Both the position numbers and the translations under genes were made by a program. Source: Spirochaetales bacterium (GTDB lineage Bacteria; Spirochaetota; Spirochaetia; DSM-27196; SLST01). Taken from it: DNA of 44,162 bases. Shown here piece by piece: positions 1-8,795 of the stretch. The stretch is from NCBI GenBank assembly GCA_007130265.1, contig SLST01000114.1:1-44162 (forward strand), read 5' to 3'. Under the pieces are notes generated by a model. That model saw only the letters and a list, made by a program, of their open reading frames with translations, was not told the origin of the DNA and did not search any database. The first letter of the stretch is position 1. Each line of letters begins with the position of its first letter.

Positions 1-501
1 ACACAGCACGTTGGTTTCCGCGTGAACGAAGGCCTCGATCCGTACACGCTTGAACGATACCTCGTATTCCACCGTTACCGTGGCGTCCGAGAGCGACAGC
101 CGCTGTATCTGGTCGTAGAGCGAGCCGGCAAGCGGGAGAAACGCCTCATCGAGGCCGATCGACACATTCCCGCAGAGCTTGGGACACGGGTAGGGTGCAT
201 CGTATGCGGGCTCAGAGGCGAGCGCCCTGCGCGCGCTTTCCGGATCCGCGGCCAGGAGCTCCTTGAACCGATCGAACGCCAGGAGCTCGGCCTGTTGTGT
301 TCGTCTATCCCAGACGTCGAGCTTCGTGATGCCGAGCTCGATACGGTCAGGGCCTTCCGGTTGCCATACCATCGCGCCGAGATGGCCATTGCCAATAGGA
401 AACCCGTCCTCCCAGACTCTCGGCGGGATCTCGTAGACCAGGTCATGCTGCTGGACCATGCGCACCGCGCTCGTCTCAGAGCTACGGCTGTCTTCGGTCA
501 T
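1..501 (-). CDS. GH95-like glycoside hydrolase, C-terminus beyond window (partial)
   Basis: The reading frame opens at an ATG at 501 and continues without a stop to the window edge, giving the first 167 residues. Near residues 20-46 it reads LVYEIPPRVWEDGFPIGNGH followed by LGAMVWQ. This is the 'PIGNGRLGAMV' signature of the N-terminal beta-sandwich of GH95-type enzymes, a family of alpha-L-fucosidases and alpha-L-galactosidases. There is no signal peptide, so a cytoplasmic location is inferred. The start overlaps the stop of the upstream gene by one base (TGATG), so translation is probably coupled and both belong to one minus-strand operon. The catalytic domain lies outside the window, so activity cannot be judged. 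Confidence 0.85.
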   Translation of the reverse strand, partial: MTEDSRSSETSAVRMVQQHDLVYEIPPRVWEDGFPIGNGHLGAMVWQPEGPDRIELGITKLDVWDRRTQQAELLAFDRFKELLAADPESARRALASEPAYDAPYPCPKLCGNVSIGLDEAFLPLAGSLYDQIQRLSLSDATVTVEYEVSFKRVRIEAFVHAETNVLC

Positions 502-3128
502 CACGGGTTTTGCTCGCGCGAGGTGGCGGACGACGGTCTTGGCGACACGGTGTAGACACTGCCCTGCCGGGTGTCGAAGCGAAGCCGCTCGCCCTCCAGG
601 TCCCACACGCCGTCGTCCGACCGCACCTTCACCGGGACGCTCCAGGGGTTCGCCATCAGGCATTCCCCGCCAAGGGTGGAAGTGATCACCACTGGCGCAA
701 TCTCTCCGTTCTCCACCCTTGCCCGGACCCTGAACCCGTCTCTGGCGTAGAGCTCGAACTCCGCGTTGTGCTCCAGGTTCCAGGCCGGGAAGAGCCGGAT
801 AACGCCCCTGCGACCCGGAGCGCCACCGGAACACTGGAGGAGCCCCATCTGGAGTCCGGCCGCCGCGTTTCCGAGCCGTTGGGCGCTCATTGCGTTGATG
901 CCCTCCCGCGCCGTCAGGCGGTTCCAGTAGGGCGCTTTGCTCCCGTTCTCCTCGTAGTAGCAGTGCTCGTTCGGTGCGTCGACGCACCGCAGCTGCCCCA
1001 GGATGTTACGGACGAGCATGGAACCGTTGCCCATCCCCGCGAGCAGCCGCGGCCAGTACGACATCTCCATCGTGTACATCGCGTCATCGGGGTCGTGGAG
1101 GCTCAGCGTATAGTCCACCGTGTCGCGGCCGACCCGGTAGAGATCGGGGTCGACTTCCTTCGTCTGCATCGTACACATGTCCATGTAAACGCACGGCCAC
1201 ACGGCCGTGCGGCTGACCATGTGCGGGTACCCGTCTCCAAGCGCGGGTATCCAGATCTCCCTGGCATCGTCCTTCGGCGTCACGTCTGCGGCGTCCGGAT
1301 GCCTGTTCGTCGGCAGATCGGCCAGGTTCCTGTGAAGCTCCTCCCAGATCGGGATCAGCTCCTGATCCTTACCCAGCAGTCCAGCTACCTGGATCGCAAC
1401 CGGGTAGATACCCTTCATCGCGGTGAGCGACCCTGCCGAGTCGAAGGCGCCCCAGTACTCTTCGCCGTCAGTGGTGCCATGTATGTGATAGATGCCGTCC
1501 TGGTCCTTCCTGGTTCCCGGATAGGTTCTGAAGAACTCGGCAACCCCTCGAATCATCGGATACGCTGTCCGTTCCAGGAACTCCAGATCGCGTGTGTAGC
1601 AGTAGTAGAGGTAGTACTGGTAGGCGAAAAAGCCCATGCTGCAGAAGAAATGGGTGACATGCGCGAATCTGGGGAAATGGGGCGCCAGGTCGTAGTTGCA
1701 CCGGAACTGCCACCTCGATTCGAACAGGTGCCGACTGAGTGCCATCTCCCGCAGCTGCTCTGAGCACTTGCTGAAGACGTCGGGACCCCTCCCCAACAGG
1801 AAATCGCGGAGCTCCGCGGCGATGGCCTCCGGTAGTTTCTCCGGGCCGAGGACGTGAGTCGTCTCACCAATGAAGATGCCATCTGCCCCGAACTGCTGCC
1901 GCGCCGCTTCGGCGAATGCGGCCCGCGCGTTGGAGTACATCATCAGAAAGGGGTCCATCAGTTCGCGTCGCCCTGACGGCAGCACCGCATTGTACATGAG
2001 GTTGAGATTGCTCCACCACTGCATGTTACCCCAATGACGAAGGTCACCGCGCGTGCTGAACAGCAAACCGCCGAAGTTGGGGGCGAAGTCGCTGCCGCGC
2101 GAGCACGAGGCCATGATGTAGAAGTAGTACGTGTAGTGCTGCTCTATCTCGTCCGCGCCATCGAACCCCCAGAGCCGTACGTAGGAATCTCGCCAGAAAC
2201 GATGCCACCACGCGATGTGTTCACCATGCAGCGCTCCATAGCCAGATTCGGCGGCACTCTGAGCCTCACGAGCTGCGAGCGCGACGACGTCTACGTCACG
2301 ATCGAACGTCGCGGCACTCGCCACGGAGACCACGAACTCCCCCGTGCCCGGTGCGAGGCAGAGTCGCATCTCAGTCTCTGACTCCGCGCCGAAGCCCACC
2401 ATCTGAAAGTCCGAGCGAACTGCGTTGTCGCGCCGGTGGGCGTCCCTTCGGATACCGTTGACGTCGCCCTGGAACCGTCGGTTCGGGAGCACCGGCGAAC
2501 GACCATTGTTCTCGCTGTTGATGCGTGATACACCGTGCCGCCCGGCGACGGCGAGCGCCACTGCGGACGCGCAGAAGTAGTCGTCCTCCATGAACACCTG
2601 GCGCAGGACAATCACGTCGCCGACACGGTGGAATGAGGAGACTGAGACGTGGTTGAGGTGGAGCACCTCCGGGTACCGCAGCATCTTCAGCTTCAGGCTG
2701 ATGCCGGTTGGTTCCTGCCTGCCATCCCGAATCCGGAACATAAACGCATCCCGTTGGGCTGCCGCGAATCCGTCGATCTCGACTCCTCTCGACCGGATAC
2801 CCGCGCGCGCGTCGTAGACGTCGAGATGCCAACGCATGCTCTCATCGAAGACATCGGGGCCGTAGTCCACGAAGTCGAAATCGACGAACGCACACGCATA
2901 ACCGTAGCCGCTGTGGAGCGTGTTGAACGAGGAGGTCGCTGGCCCGTTCGCGATTACGTCGGTTCGGTTCACCTGCATCTTCAGTGCGGAGGGCGAGGTC
3001 CACAGCAGCGTCCCCATCCTTCCGTTGCCGATCGGCAACCCGTCCTCGCTCCGTGGTACGGTTCCTTCGTATTCCAGGTCAGCATGGCGTACAAGCTCCG
3101 CAAGCCAGGAGTCATCGCGGTTGGTCAT
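501..3128 (-). CDS. GH95-like glycoside hydrolase
   Basis: This encodes 875 residues, of GH95-like length. The N-terminal part has EDGLPIGNGRMGTLLW, the family's beta-sandwich signature. The middle is rich in aromatic residues and looks like an (alpha/alpha)6 barrel, and the C-terminus is a beta-sandwich. The ATG at 3128 is chosen over an upstream in-frame ATG because AGGAGG lies about seven bases before it, inside the last codons of the lyase gene; the overlap is 17 bases. It ends in a one-base overlap with the next GH95-like gene. No signal peptide is visible, so a cytoplasmic exo-glycosidase is inferred. Fucosidase, galactosidase and a related specificity cannot be told apart here, and it may belong to a divergent unclassified clade (DUF5703-like N-terminus). 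Confidence 0.85.
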   Translation of the reverse strand: MTNRDDSWLAELVRHADLEYEGTVPRSEDGLPIGNGRMGTLLWTSPSALKMQVNRTDVIANGPATSSFNTLHSGYGYACAFVDFDFVDYGPDVFDESMRWHLDVYDARAGIRSRGVEIDGFAAAQRDAFMFRIRDGRQEPTGISLKLKMLRYPEVLHLNHVSVSSFHRVGDVIVLRQVFMEDDYFCASAVALAVAGRHGVSRINSENNGRSPVLPNRRFQGDVNGIRRDAHRRDNAVRSDFQMVGFGAESETEMRLCLAPGTGEFVVSVASAATFDRDVDVVALAAREAQSAAESGYGALHGEHIAWWHRFWRDSYVRLWGFDGADEIEQHYTYYFYIMASCSRGSDFAPNFGGLLFSTRGDLRHWGNMQWWSNLNLMYNAVLPSGRRELMDPFLMMYSNARAAFAEAARQQFGADGIFIGETTHVLGPEKLPEAIAAELRDFLLGRGPDVFSKCSEQLREMALSRHLFESRWQFRCNYDLAPHFPRFAHVTHFFCSMGFFAYQYYLYYCYTRDLEFLERTAYPMIRGVAEFFRTYPGTRKDQDGIYHIHGTTDGEEYWGAFDSAGSLTAMKGIYPVAIQVAGLLGKDQELIPIWEELHRNLADLPTNRHPDAADVTPKDDAREIWIPALGDGYPHMVSRTAVWPCVYMDMCTMQTKEVDPDLYRVGRDTVDYTLSLHDPDDAMYTMEMSYWPRLLAGMGNGSMLVRNILGQLRCVDAPNEHCYYEENGSKAPYWNRLTAREGINAMSAQRLGNAAAGLQMGLLQCSGGAPGRRGVIRLFPAWNLEHNAEFELYARDGFRVRARVENGEIAPVVITSTLGGECLMANPWSVPVKVRSDDGVWDLEGERLRFDTRQGSVYTVSPRPSSATSREQNP

Positions 3129-4728
3129 GGTCTGGTTCCTCCTCGATCGTCCATGTGTCGTCCTGGGAGAGTCCCGAAAGAGTCCCCGGGACGATCGCGC
3201 GCGCGCAGTCCGGGCCGATGTCATAACGCATGGACAGGCCGTTCCGGATCGCTGTCACCGCGAAGTCTGCTCCTGTTGGCCGCCGCTCGTCGCGCTCGAA
3301 TCGCCACGTCCCGGTTGCGTCGCCCGCCGGCACAACCTCCACGGCCGTTACCAGTCGGTGCGCCGTCGCGGCGGGCGCGACCATCCGCAGCAGGTTGGTC
3401 GGCCGGTAGTGGTCGTCAATCCCCTCAACGGCGATGACGGTCTGCACGGGCTCCCAGTTGAGCGGCACGATCCGGAGGTACGCCTTTGTGCCCTCGACCC
3501 ACACTACGCCGTCCTGGTCGCGCATGGCGAAGCGCGAATTGAGGCGGAAGCTCATCGCCCACTCATGCGCCATCTCGATCTCGTCGTCGATCAAGTAGAG
3601 ATCGGCTGACGGGGAACAGACCCGGCGCCGGTTGAGGGTGAACAGGCCTTTGTCCCAGGCGTTCGTGTTGTTGCTCGCCAGCAGGGTGACTCCGTCCTTT
3701 TCCAGGGCCGACGTCAGCACGGCTCCGGCGGCGTGCCCGGGCTGGTGGACCAGGAACCCGTCCGGGTGCTCGGGGTAGAGCAGGTTGTGCCGCGCCGCCG
3801 TCCCGATCAGCCTCGTCTCCGGGTGGTCGTAGTTCGTCACGCCCCGGTCGCAGGCGAGCGTCTCGCCCTCCACCTCGACGATGAACGAGCCTTTGTCCGC
3901 GTGGAAGTGGCCCCCGTACGTCGGTCCGCCGCAGAGGTGGAAGAGAACGTGTCCCAGCCGCTCGTCGTGTCGCACCGTGCTTACCTGTCCCACGTCCGGC
4001 AGGACGTCGAAGCGGGGTCTGACGATCGAGGTCGCGGTGCTGACGACCGGCGGCGCGACGATGAGGTGGAAGATATCTGCGCTGAGCTCTCCGGTCTCGC
4101 GGAGCGCCGCGTAGAGCTCGTTCCACTCCGCCCGGTCCGAGAGCCGGCTGTACGCCGCCGCGAGCCCGGCCGGGATGGGAGTATCGTTATGTGCGTCGTT
4201 GATCCCCAGGTACGTCACGCCGCCGCCGGCCGTCGATCGCATCGCCAGCGCGTAGTCGCCGGTGCGGATCAGGTCCGGGCTCGCGTACTCACCAAGCGTC
4301 TTCCCGTGGTGCCGGGCGAGGGCGTGCACGAGCGGCATCACGGTGCCGAAGGTATAGCACCAGTAGGCCATCCCCTCAAGCGTGCCGCCGTCCGGGTGCA
4401 CGTAGTTGCCGATCATCTCGTGCAGGTCGCGTTCGGCCTCCTCAATGAGACCGCGATAGCGAGGGTGCGTCGGGAGCACTCCCAACAGCCCGAAGATGCG
4501 CCCGGAGCTGAAGACGATGCCCTGGTTCATGTGACGGATGTACTCCATCCGCTTGAAGTCCGACTCGATCCGCGGGAGCCCCTTCATCACGATCGCGTCG
4601 CGGATGATCTGTTTGCCATGGCCGGTGAGGAAGCCGCCTGCCCAGTCGAGAACCACGGCGCAGCCGCGGCAGTATATCTCCTCCGTGAACGACCGGTGAT
4701 GCCACGTTGCTCCCGGGAAAACGCCCAT
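3112..4728 (-). CDS. Heparinase II/III-like polysaccharide lyase, C-terminal part of a gene split by a TGA
   Basis: Its 538 residues start in the middle of the alpha/alpha-toroid (FPGATWHHRSFTEEIYCRG) and continue into the C-terminal beta-sheet domain. That domain carries the family hallmark GGHFHADKGSFIVEVEGE, followed by LACDRGVTNY and a TAARHN segment. Heparinase II/III family lyases cleave uronic-acid-containing polysaccharides by beta-elimination. The upstream piece ending at 4738 is in the same frame, separated only by a TGA and three codons, and together they make one normal-length lyase of about 830 residues. The ATG at 4728 has only a weak GAGAG before it. Either the gene is broken, the TGA is read through, or two polypeptides are made. 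The substrate is unknown. Confidence 0.8.
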   Translation of the reverse strand: MGVFPGATWHHRSFTEEIYCRGCAVVLDWAGGFLTGHGKQIIRDAIVMKGLPRIESDFKRMEYIRHMNQGIVFSSGRIFGLLGVLPTHPRYRGLIEEAERDLHEMIGNYVHPDGGTLEGMAYWCYTFGTVMPLVHALARHHGKTLGEYASPDLIRTGDYALAMRSTAGGGVTYLGINDAHNDTPIPAGLAAAYSRLSDRAEWNELYAALRETGELSADIFHLIVAPPVVSTATSIVRPRFDVLPDVGQVSTVRHDERLGHVLFHLCGGPTYGGHFHADKGSFIVEVEGETLACDRGVTNYDHPETRLIGTAARHNLLYPEHPDGFLVHQPGHAAGAVLTSALEKDGVTLLASNNTNAWDKGLFTLNRRRVCSPSADLYLIDDEIEMAHEWAMSFRLNSRFAMRDQDGVVWVEGTKAYLRIVPLNWEPVQTVIAVEGIDDHYRPTNLLRMVAPAATAHRLVTAVEVVPAGDATGTWRFERDERRPTGADFAVTAIRNGLSMRYDIGPDCARAIVPGTLSGLSQDDTWTIEEEPDHDQPR

Positions 4729-4737
4729 GATGCTCTC

Positions 4738-5613
4738 TCACCATGTGTCGCAGTGCGCCGCGGAGAGCGCCATCCGCGCGGCCATGCGGCTCATCGCCGG
4801 GTTGGCGTCGACGAGCCCCACGAAGGCGAGGAACTCCATATCCGCGGCGGTGGACGTACGCTTCATGTCGCGGTTCCTGCACCAGCGTCGGTCCGGCTTC
4901 GGCACGAAGTAACCGATGTCGGCCTCCGGGGTCGAATCGAGCAGGCGTTCCGCCGCCTCACGCAGGCCTGCGAAGACCTGCGCCATTGGGCCGCCGGCGA
5001 TCTTCGCGCGCAGCTCCGCGAGGTCCTGATCGTCGAAGGTGATGCCGATCTCAGGTCCCGCGTCGCGCGGCTCCGTCTCGAGCGAACCGTGCCAGTCCGG
5101 CGTGTAGGGGCTCGTGCGCGCCTCCATCCGGTCCTGCGCCTGACGGTTCGAGAGACCGAGCCACATCAGGCTCACCCCCGCGGGTCTCGGCTCGGTCACT
5201 GCGAATGTCAGCCGGAGCCTCGACATGCGCGATCCCTTGAACCGTCCGTCGAACTCGTCGTTCGTGTCCGGCCCCGTGGTATCGATCAATAGGCAGTCCC
5301 CGCCGTCCACGACCGCGCTCACGGTCATGCGAACCCAGCTCGGAAGCGAACCGAAGACCCGGAAGACGTCGTAGTCCGCGACCGAGAGGTCACAGTCCCG
5401 CTCCATTGTCACGACCGGCTCGCCCGGCTCCGCACGGTCGATTCTGACTTCAGCCGCGCACCAGCCCTGCGTTACCTTGGCGCGCGCCGCGCTGCTGACC
5501 GCCACCGTGTAGCGATCGACGAGCGACAGCTTGTTCCCGGGATGCTCGCTCGACCCGCCGTCCCAGAACGGCTCGATGATCGCCTCCGCCTCATTGATGG
5601 GCGCGATTCGCAT
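4738..5613 (-). CDS. Heparinase II/III-like polysaccharide lyase, N-terminal part (ends at in-frame TGA)
   Basis: Its 291 residues comprise a beta-rich N-terminal domain (about 1-185) and the first helices of the toroid (TFDDQDLAELRAKIAGG near residue 200). The last residues AAHCDTW are followed by TGA and then, in the same frame, by the remaining toroid of the lyase. The ATG at 5613 has GGGGGA seven to eight bases upstream, and no signal peptide follows. A single C-to-T change of CGA (Arg) to TGA would explain the break. A sequencing error, a pseudogene, or a naturally split two-polypeptide enzyme remain possible. It heads a minus-strand operon with two GH95-like genes. Confidence 0.75.
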   Translation of the reverse strand: MRIAPINEAEAIIEPFWDGGSSEHPGNKLSLVDRYTVAVSSAARAKVTQGWCAAEVRIDRAEPGEPVVTMERDCDLSVADYDVFRVFGSLPSWVRMTVSAVVDGGDCLLIDTTGPDTNDEFDGRFKGSRMSRLRLTFAVTEPRPAGVSLMWLGLSNRQAQDRMEARTSPYTPDWHGSLETEPRDAGPEIGITFDDQDLAELRAKIAGGPMAQVFAGLREAAERLLDSTPEADIGYFVPKPDRRWCRNRDMKRTSTAADMEFLAFVGLVDANPAMSRMAARMALSAAHCDTW

Positions 5614-5636
5614 GGATGATCCCCCGTCTCCCCGGC

Positions 5637-5645
5637 ATTCTACCA
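5637..5645 (-). promoter_or_regulatory. Candidate extended -10 promoter for the lyase/GH95-like operon
   Basis: On the minus strand TGG-TAGAAT forms an extended -10 element about 24 bases before the ATG at 5613, leaving a leader of roughly 17 bases. No good -35 is visible at 17 bases. Inferred by pattern only. Confidence 0.4.
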
Positions 5646-5904
5646 GAGTGGCCGGGGCGATGCATCACCGCGGATAGAGCAGGCCTCCTGTCTATTGGTT
5701 GTTCGGTGTCTTCCTATGGGCCGGACCTGCGCCCTCGCTGCCCGATCATCGGCTCTACGGTCATGTGCCCATTGCCCCTCACCCCCGACGCAGCTATGCG
5801 TACCGGGTACCGCCAAGGTCACGATGTCTGTCGCTTTGCCGGGCGCTCGAGAGCCCGTCCGTACCGCGAAACCGGTGCGATCGAGCTGTGCGCACAACCG
5901 CCCG

Positions 5905-5932
5905 TTGATGGGCACGTCAGAAACAGTATACC
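5905..5932 (+). promoter_or_regulatory. Candidate sigma-70 promoter for the hydrolase operon starting with the rhamnosidase
   Basis: TTGATG (5905-5910), a 16-base spacer and TATACC (5927-5932) lie just upstream of the ATG at 5960. The leader would be about 20 bases and contains AAAGGAG as ribosome binding site. Confidence 0.4.
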
Positions 5933-5959
5933 GTAGCTGAACCAAAGGAGTTCGCAGGC

Positions 5960-8758
5960 ATGGCCCCAATCGATCCTCTGAAGCCGGTTCGACTTCGCTG
6001 CGAGTACCTGGAAGACCCCCTCGGGATCGATGCTCTGCAGCCCAGGCTTAGTTGGGCACTCGCAGGCGGTGGTCCCGGAGCCCGCCAGAAGGCGTACCGC
6101 ATCACCGTAGCGAGCGACCGTGAGCGGCTGTCCGCCGGCGACGCCGACCTGTGGGACACCGGCCGTGTCGATTCGGACGAGACAGTGCACATTCGCTACG
6201 ATGGAACGCCTCTCCACAGCGCGCAGCGATGCTGGTGGCGAGTTGATCTGTGGGCCAACGACGACCGGCCGGGTGCGCCATCTGACCCCGCCTGGTGGGA
6301 GACAGGCCTGATGCGACCGTCCGAGTGGATCGCTCGCTGGCTAACCGCGGATTCGCCGACGCCGCTCCTGCGCAGGAGGTTCCGTCTCGAGCGCCCCATC
6401 CGTTCGGCACGACTCTACATCTGTGGGCTTGGGGCATACGAGTGCTTCATCAACGGAAAGCAGATCGGTCACCCGCCCATGGCTCCGCTGCTCAGCTACT
6501 ATCCGCGCTGCGTCTATTACGATGCGATCGACGTTACGCATCTGCTCAGACCGGGTGAGAACGTCGCGGGTGTGTGGCTCGCCCCCGCATGGTTCGGCGA
6601 TCCGGAGATGGCTGCGGACATGGGGACCGGCAGTGCAGCGTGGCGACGTGATGGCGCTTCGTCGCCGGCCCCGCCTGAGATACGCACCGCCCTGCTTGCC
6701 CAGCTGCTGGTTCACTCTACGGACGGCACGAGCTGCGTTCTTGCCACTGACGAGCACTGGCGCACCAGCCATTCGGGCCTCCGGCCGGTTGCCTCCTACC
6801 GGCACTACTGTTTCGGGTTCGGCGGCGAGGTCTTCGACGCAGCTCGCCAGCCACACGGGTGGACCCACCCGGACTATGACGACGCCGCGTGGCGGCCCTC
6901 ACGCGTTATCGCCCCGCTGTCGGTATCTGTGCGCGCACGGCCGATGCAGCCAAACGCCGTGCTCGAGCGAGTGGAGCCGGTTCGCAGCGCCGAACTTCCT
7001 GTCCTGGGTCCGGACGGGGTCCGGGCCGCCTCGTGTGATGCCGCAGTACGCAACTGGGGTACCTCCGCCACCGTGCCGTTTCTTCGAGAGCGGCTCGAGT
7101 CCACCGTACGTCAGGCGGCTGACCTGCCTGAGGTTCCGCTTCGCCGGGCGGTTGAGCTGGACTTTGGACGCCACGTCAGCGGGTGGGTGGAAGTGGAGGT
7201 CAGTGGCGCAGCCGGCGACTGGGTGAGCCTGTTCGGCCTCGACTGGTACCGGTTGCGCGGCGAACCCGGAGAGACCGTGCGGCTGCACTTCATGCACCGT
7301 GCCTTCCGCTACGTTACGCTCTTTCTGTACGGCGCCTCCGGCGCGCCGGTCGTGGAGTCGGTATCGGCCGCTGCAGTTCAGAATGCGATTCCCGTCAGCG
7401 GCCGCTTCGTCTGCTCAGATCCGGAGCTGAACCGTATCCACGACGCGGCGTTCAGGACCTGGTCGTCGCTACTTCTTGGCGGCATGCCCATGGACTCGTG
7501 GCAGGAGCGTTTCGGAACAGCGTTGCCGCAGAATTTCGAGCCGGCCGTCCTCTGGTTGGAGAGCGGCGCTTTCTATACCAAGTGGCTTCGTGATCTTCTC
7601 GACGCGCGAAGGCCGGACGGCTATATCTCCACGAGCGGCGGACCGGTCGCGATGGACTATTGGAGCAGCCCGGCCGGGCAGTGCACTCCCGTCATGGTAC
7701 CGTGGCTCATGTGGCGTTACTACGCGGATCAGGATGTGATTCGCTGGATGTACCCGGCTATGCGTGACTGGCTCGCCTTTGCGGCGCCTCCGGAGCACGA
7801 GCTGGATGCCACCTGGAAACCGCCGGCGGACCACGGCCAAGCCGAAGTTTGTGTGGGTGACCATGGACGGTTCACCGCGCGCTGGTACGATGACCGCGGA
7901 GGCGACCTGATCGACACGCTGTTCATCATCCGTCTCCACCAGATTGCCGCCGAGCTTGCCGGGGTGATCGGGGAGGATGTCGACGTTCAGCGCTACCAGG
8001 CCATCATCGAGCGACTCACCCGGAAGGTCAACCGGCCAGAGTTCCTCAACGCCAGCACGGGACTCTATCTGGACGGTGACCAGGGATGTCATGCCGTCGC
8101 GCTCGCCTGTGACGTCGTTCCCGCGGAATCACGTCATGCCGCGTCCGATGCATTGTTCCACGATATCCTGACTACCCGCAGCGGGCACCTCAACACGGGT
8201 TTCTACGGCACCTCGTTTCTGTTCGAAGTCCTTGATAAGCTCGACCGGCCTGACATCGCGCACCGGATCATCACCGCTCCTGATGCGCCGAGCTGGGCGA
8301 GCATGCTGCGCCACCCCGCAACACCCGAGCCGCTGACGGTGCTGCCTGAGTTCTTCACCGGCGGCATGATTCCGCATCCGGGCTGGTGCAGCGTGGGGAA
8401 GTGGTTCTATCAATCGTTGGGAGGGATCCACCCGGATCCATCCGCACCGGGCTTCCGGCGGGTCCTCATTCGCCCCCGGATCCCGCCTGGTCTGGCATGG
8501 GTACAGGTTGAGTACGATTCGATCCGTGGCCGCATCTGTGTGCACTGGTCACAGGTGGACGGCGTGGTCGATCTGACCGTTACCGTGCCGCCGAACGTCA
8601 CGGCGCTTGTTGAGGTTCCCGGATCACCGGTGGGCGCGGCGTCAACGGCTCGAGACGGTTGTCCGGAATATGCGGATTCGGGTAGTTGTTCATACGAGGT
8701 GGGGGCCGGTCGCCACTCATGGAGACTGGATCTGCTATCCCGCGGGGACGAGCGATAG
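5960..8758 (+). CDS. GH78-type alpha-L-rhamnosidase
   Basis: A 932-residue protein opening with LRCEYLEDPLGID and PRLSW, the usual N-terminus of GH78 enzymes, which release alpha-L-rhamnose from oligosaccharides. Domains in order are a fibronectin-like sandwich (1-120), a rhamnosidase N-domain with GLGAYECFINGKQIG (155-170), a sandwich domain, the (alpha/alpha)6 barrel (about 480-830) and a C-terminal sandwich. The general-acid motif normally DCPQRDERLGW is here MPMDSWQERFG, keeping Glu516 but not the first Asp. A second conserved Glu (797) lies in LPEFF, before the SVGKWFY segment. AAAGGAG precedes the ATG. No signal peptide, so cytoplasmic action is inferred. It is the first gene of an operon, 37 bp before the GH35 gene. 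Confidence 0.9.
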   Translation: MAPIDPLKPVRLRCEYLEDPLGIDALQPRLSWALAGGGPGARQKAYRITVASDRERLSAGDADLWDTGRVDSDETVHIRYDGTPLHSAQRCWWRVDLWANDDRPGAPSDPAWWETGLMRPSEWIARWLTADSPTPLLRRRFRLERPIRSARLYICGLGAYECFINGKQIGHPPMAPLLSYYPRCVYYDAIDVTHLLRPGENVAGVWLAPAWFGDPEMAADMGTGSAAWRRDGASSPAPPEIRTALLAQLLVHSTDGTSCVLATDEHWRTSHSGLRPVASYRHYCFGFGGEVFDAARQPHGWTHPDYDDAAWRPSRVIAPLSVSVRARPMQPNAVLERVEPVRSAELPVLGPDGVRAASCDAAVRNWGTSATVPFLRERLESTVRQAADLPEVPLRRAVELDFGRHVSGWVEVEVSGAAGDWVSLFGLDWYRLRGEPGETVRLHFMHRAFRYVTLFLYGASGAPVVESVSAAAVQNAIPVSGRFVCSDPELNRIHDAAFRTWSSLLLGGMPMDSWQERFGTALPQNFEPAVLWLESGAFYTKWLRDLLDARRPDGYISTSGGPVAMDYWSSPAGQCTPVMVPWLMWRYYADQDVIRWMYPAMRDWLAFAAPPEHELDATWKPPADHGQAEVCVGDHGRFTARWYDDRGGDLIDTLFIIRLHQIAAELAGVIGEDVDVQRYQAIIERLTRKVNRPEFLNASTGLYLDGDQGCHAVALACDVVPAESRHAASDALFHDILTTRSGHLNTGFYGTSFLFEVLDKLDRPDIAHRIITAPDAPSWASMLRHPATPEPLTVLPEFFTGGMIPHPGWCSVGKWFYQSLGGIHPDPSAPGFRRVLIRPRIPPGLAWVQVEYDSIRGRICVHWSQVDGVVDLTVTVPPNVTALVEVPGSPVGAASTARDGCPEYADSGSCSYEVGAGRHSWRLDLLSRGDER

Positions 8759-8795
8759 ACGTGCCGCGAATGTGTGCGGCAAAGGAGACGGTGTC

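Larger units (their letters stand above)
5614..5959. other. Divergent intergenic region between the lyase and rhamnosidase operons
   Basis: This 346-bp gap separates two operons transcribed away from each other. A candidate promoter sits close to each gene (listed separately). The central part, about 5650-5900, shows no convincing gene; short open frames there have no ribosome binding site or recognisable protein sequence. No clear operator palindrome was seen. Confidence 0.6.

Noticed and set aside
510..1763. Long open frames opposite the hydrolase genes (for example 510-1763, 3733-5292 and 19243-19797)
   Set aside because: They are antisense to well-supported genes, rich in Arg, Val and His as expected for shadows in GC-rich DNA, and lack ribosome binding sites and family motifs.
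5616..5969. Small genes in the divergent intergenic region
   Set aside because: Several overlapping short frames exist in both directions with no ribosome binding site or recognisable sequence; two promoters account for the region better.
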